From Mariniblastus sp. (lineage in GTDB: Bacteria; Planctomycetota; Planctomycetia; Pirellulales; Pirellulaceae), in contig JAPKBL010000028.1 in the NCBI GenBank assembly GCA_028823415.1, forward strand, positions 1 to 47,839: 47,839 nt of DNA, written 5' to 3'. This document shows, one piece after another, positions 45,397 through 47,839 of this stretch (positions are counted from its first letter, which is position 1; the number at the start of each line of letters is the position of its first letter). A model generated the notes under the pieces. It saw only the letters and a program-made list of their open reading frames with translations. It did not search any database and was not told where the DNA came from. The position numbers and the translations under genes are program-made.

Positions 45397-45437
45397 ACTT
45401 AGGCGGTGAAGGTTGTCGAACTATCCAATGATTGTCC

Positions 45438-46874
45438 CTAGCCTGGGAAGTCGTCGAATTCGCTGTATCGCTCCGGAGCGCGATTAGAGAATCGAGTGAA
45501 GTCTCGCTCCCAATGTAGTTCAACGTCGCCCGTCGGGCCGTTTCGTTGTTTTTCAACAATGATCAGCGCTTCGTTTTGATTTACTTCTTCTTCCGGTTGT
45601 CCTTTTTGGAAGTAGCTCTCGCGGTGAACAAACATTACTACGTCAGCGTCTTGCTCAATCGCTCCAGATTCACGAAGGTGGCTAAGTTTCGGACGGTGGT
45701 CGCGAGAATCTTCCGCTTGCCGGTTTAACTGCGACAGACAAAGGATTGGCGTTTTTAATTCACGGGCAAGTCCTTTGAGCCGTCTGGCGATCTTTGCAAC
45801 TTGTTCCTGTCTGGCGTCATTAGGATTGTCGGGCTGAATCAGCTGCAAATAATCGATTACGACGAGACCTAATTCGTTTTCCTTACGTTTGATCCTCCTG
45901 GCTGCACCCGCAATTTCGGATACGTTTCGGGTTGGCGAGTCATCGATAAAGAGTGGTACCTGATTTAATTCACCGACCGCTTTGACTACCTTTTTTCGAT
46001 TGTCGGAACTCAGTGTTCCGCTGCGCAGTTGGTGACCATTTACTTTCGCAACCGAGCAAAGCATCCGCTCGATTAATTCGATGGAAGCCATTTCCAAACT
46101 GATAAACAAAACGGGTTTTCTGGACTTCATTACGACATTTTCAGCAATGTTCATGGCAAACGCCGTTTTGCCCATACTTGGACGAGCGGCCAGGATTACC
46201 AATTCTGATGCATGTAAACCACCTGTAATTTGATCCAAGTCGGTGAACCCTGTTTCCACGGTGCCTTCCTGCCCTTTACCCGCCATTCTGGCTTCCATCC
46301 GATCCATCGCATCAGAAAGGATTTGGTCGATGGGAGCTAGGTTGTTGGATTGCCGGCTTTCTCGGATCGCAAAAACTTTTTGTTCTGCATCATTAAGGAG
46401 TATGTCCGGATCACCTTCGGGGAGGTAGGCCTCATTCAATAGTTCGGAGCAGGTATTGATCAACTGTCTCGAAGTCGCTTTGCTTCTGACGATATTCGCG
46501 TAATACGTGACATGGGCCGCATTGGGAACCGAAGTGAATATTTCGGCTAATCTTCCGGCACCACCGATGGACTCTATTTCGCCACCGGCGACGAGTCGCT
46601 CGCGAAGGAGCAACGGATCGATCTTTTTCCCGCTGTTATGCATCTCCATAATGTGTGAAAACAGGATGCGATGAGCTTCATCATAGAAGTCCACTTCACG
46701 CAGGATATTGACAATTTCGTCACAGGTTTCGGGCATCAGCATGATGCTTCCGAGCACGCCGACTTCAGCTTCGAGGTTGTAGGGCGGTTGCCGGGTCAAT
46801 AAATCCGTGATCGGCTCATGTTTCACGAATTTGCGGCGTTTGTTGCCTGATGTCGCGTCGAATTTTTCTGGCAT
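45438..46874 (-). CDS. dnaB: Replicative DNA helicase DnaB
   Basis: This 478-aa hexameric helicase unwinds DNA at the replication fork. The N-terminal domain (PPYNLEAEVGVLGSIMLMPE) interacts with primase. The RecA-like core contains Walker A AARPSMGKTAFAMNI, Walker B LVVIDYLQLI and the C-terminal KQRNGPTG motif. I chose ATG 46874 because AAGGAACA precedes it; the frame opens at 46943. No intein is present. It follows rplI on the same strand, after a terminator-like hairpin, which matches the widespread ssb-rplI-dnaB order. Confidence 0.95.
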   Translation of the reverse strand: MPEKFDATSGNKRRKFVKHEPITDLLTRQPPYNLEAEVGVLGSIMLMPETCDEIVNILREVDFYDEAHRILFSHIMEMHNSGKKIDPLLLRERLVAGGEIESIGGAGRLAEIFTSVPNAAHVTYYANIVRSKATSRQLINTCSELLNEAYLPEGDPDILLNDAEQKVFAIRESRQSNNLAPIDQILSDAMDRMEARMAGKGQEGTVETGFTDLDQITGGLHASELVILAARPSMGKTAFAMNIAENVVMKSRKPVLFISLEMASIELIERMLCSVAKVNGHQLRSGTLSSDNRKKVVKAVGELNQVPLFIDDSPTRNVSEIAGAARRIKRKENELGLVVIDYLQLIQPDNPNDARQEQVAKIARRLKGLARELKTPILCLSQLNRQAEDSRDHRPKLSHLRESGAIEQDADVVMFVHRESYFQKGQPEEEVNQNEALIIVEKQRNGPTGDVELHWERDFTRFSNRAPERYSEFDDFPG

Positions 46875-47038
46875 TCCATTGTTCCTTTTGATCGACCGGT
46901 GACCCACATCCATCTTAAGTGCGTCCCAATCGATAACAACCACTTCTCGAAATTTTTACGGGCATCATGGGGATGTCCAAAAAATGCGAGACGGAAATAT
47001 CAACTCTCTACTGGATTGAGATGTTTCCGGTTGCAAAT

Positions 47039-47077
47039 AAAAAAAGCCTCAGCTGGTAAAATCACCGACCGAGGCTT
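47039..47077 (-). terminator. Terminator between rplI and dnaB (minus strand)
   Basis: On the minus strand the arms AAGCCTC (47077-47071) and GAGGCTT (47050-47044) form a 7-bp stem around a 20-nt loop, followed by a T-run at 47045-47039. A smaller inner hairpin pairs ACC with GGT. It could attenuate transcription between rplI and dnaB rather than end it completely. Confidence 0.7.
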
Positions 47078-47132
47078 CGATATATTTTGGAAAACTTGTC
47101 GGTAACTAACAGACCACAACAAGCCGCGAAAA

Positions 47133-47669
47133 TTAGGCAGGTTCGTCAACTGTTGGAACGACCCAGACTTTGAGTTCGGTTTCAATTTCCTGATGGAGAT
47201 GTATTTTGACGGTGTAAAGGCCAAGTTCCTTCAAGACTCCTTCGAGGCGAATCTGATCGTTCGTCAGCGTGATTTCGTTCTGCTTCAATGCTGCGACGAT
47301 CTCGGCAGCGCCTACGCTACCATAGAGATGGCCTTCTTCGTTCGCATTCGCTTCGATCGTAACGCTTTGTTTGCCAATGTGCTTCGCAAGATCTTTCAGA
47401 TCTTTCAGGCGGGAAGTTTCAATTGCCTGCAACTTGACTTTGTGCTTATCGACCATTCGCTTGTGGTGGTCGCTGGCAACGGTAGCAAGACCTTGAGGGA
47501 GAAGGTAATTGTTAGCAAAGCCCGCTTTGACTTCGACCACTTCTCCCTGTTTCCCCAGGTGGTCAACCGACTGAATCAAGAGTAATTCAATCCCACCGCT
47601 TTCTCCGCGCGGGAGTCGTGAGTACTTTGGATTGTTGCGTTTGATTTTTTTTGTTTTAGATGATGGCAT
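47133..47669 (-). CDS. rplI: 50S ribosomal protein L9
   Basis: This 178-aa protein is a large-subunit ribosomal component. The L9 signature follows an extension: LLLIQSVDHLGKQGEVVEVK, then AGFANNYLLPQGLA, and a long helix to the C-terminal domain (GHLYGSVGAAEIVAAL, VKIHLHQEIETELKVWV). A basic N-terminal extension of about 27 residues (KTKKIKRNNPKYSRLPRG) is unlike E. coli L9 but resembles the planctomycete form as I recall it. Start ATG 47669. It lies between the ssb end and dnaB on the same strand. Confidence 0.95.
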   Translation of the reverse strand: MPSSKTKKIKRNNPKYSRLPRGESGGIELLLIQSVDHLGKQGEVVEVKAGFANNYLLPQGLATVASDHHKRMVDKHKVKLQAIETSRLKDLKDLAKHIGKQSVTIEANANEEGHLYGSVGAAEIVAALKQNEITLTNDQIRLEGVLKELGLYTVKIHLHQEIETELKVWVVPTVDEPA

Positions 47670-47766
47670 CGAAGTGTCTCTTTTTACTGTCTCGGTTTAT
47701 TTGTTTCTAAATCCGTTTGCAAAGTCTTGACGACTGGTATTTGGAAATGAATTGTCGTGCTAGATA

Positions 47767-47839
47767 TTAAAATGGTACTTCATCATGAGGCGGTGCACTT
47801 TGTGCCGGTGCATTTTGTGCTGGTGCATTTTGTGCTGGT
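47767..47839 (-). CDS. ssb: Single-stranded DNA-binding protein, C-terminal end (partial)
   Basis: Only the last 24 codons are in the window, with stop TAA at 47769-47767. The peptide ends ...PPHDEVPF, the acidic-hydrophobic tip by which SSB recruits replication proteins (E. coli DDDIPF). Before it lies a PAQNA-type repeat linker encoded by tandem 15-bp units. Position upstream of rplI and dnaB on the same strand fits the conserved ssb-rplI-dnaB neighbourhood. The DNA-binding OB domain is outside the window. Confidence 0.8.
   Translation of the reverse strand, partial: PAQNAPAQNAPAQSAPPHDEVPF
47792..47839 (-). repeat. Tandem 15-bp repeat in the ssb linker
   Basis: Three near-identical 15-bp units, GGTGCATTTTGTGCT on the plus strand (the first unit is GGTGCACTTTGTGCC), run to the window edge. 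On the minus strand they encode PAQNA/PAQSA repeats of the SSB linker. The unit count may be larger beyond the edge. Confidence 0.85.

Noticed and set aside
1..47839. CRISPR arrays, tRNA/rRNA genes, insertion sequences, prophage or integrase
   Set aside because: None found on reading both strands: no regularly spaced repeats, no rRNA-like segments, no cloverleaf with a T-loop and no transposase or integrase motifs. A covariance search for tRNAs was not possible here.

Overview
This is chromosomal DNA from a planctomycete, most likely a marine Pirellulaceae-type organism. The assignment rests on gene content: four secreted sulfatases, two CRTAC1-type (FG-GAP/VCBS plus ASPIC/UnbV) lipoproteins, a PEP-CTERM protein, Tat-exported Gfo/Idh/MocA and ankyrin proteins, a DUF2891 protein, and an L9 with the basic N-terminal extension I associate with planctomycetes. 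I see no rRNA, tRNA, CRISPR array, insertion sequence or phage gene.

Layout. 1-5.2 kb: sulfatase, DUF2891 protein, FKBP isomerase with a terminator, SDR epimerase. 5.3-7.0 kb (minus): a VF530-like protein and an Nramp-fold transporter lacking the canonical metal ligands. 7.2-10.0 kb: CrtI-like oxidoreductase, FabZ and FabI in a row. 10-15.7 kb: a zinc-ribbon/GYF membrane protein, a secreted unknown, an RluA pseudouridine synthase, a small unknown protein, a Ser/Thr kinase and a D-2-hydroxyacid dehydrogenase. 16-25 kb: three more sulfatases, a possible Fe(II)/2-oxoglutarate oxygenase, and a PaaK/F390-synthetase-like ligase. 25-28.5 kb: MazG-like, QueD, HDAC-like, Nudix and ErpA genes. 28.5-35.1 kb (minus): a sialate O-acetylesterase, a second CrtI-like oxidoreductase, an ACP, a FabF-type ketosynthase and an OleD-like reductase. 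35.4-40.6 kb: two tandem CRTAC1-type lipoproteins. 40.7-43.7 kb (minus): ankyrin protein, Gfo/Idh/MocA protein and Bpt. 44-45.4 kb: a subtilase-like PEP-CTERM protein. 45.4 kb to the end (minus): dnaB, rplI and the 3' end of ssb.

The strongest unusual signal is in the tandem CRTAC1-type genes. Each is interrupted at the same place by one in-frame TGA (codons 629 and 651). Each continues in the same frame into the missing last propeller repeat and the ASPIC/UnbV domain. The first 27 nt after the two TGAs are nearly identical (23/27) although the flanks have diverged. In both, a short hairpin with a GGYC loop begins 17 nt after the TGA, the geometry expected of a bacterial SECIS element. I infer that both are selenoproteins with a Sec-Ser-Cys motif, a role for which I know no precedent in this family.

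The second theme is a dispersed type II fatty-acid-like pathway: FabF, ACP, FabZ, FabI, two CrtI-like FAD enzymes, an OleD-like reductase and possibly the PaaK-like ligase. This mix resembles the candidate ladderane-lipid clusters of anammox planctomycetes and suggests an unusual polyunsaturated or cyclised acyl product. The sulfatases, the esterase and the Gfo/Idh protein fit a lifestyle based on sulfated, acetylated algal polysaccharides.
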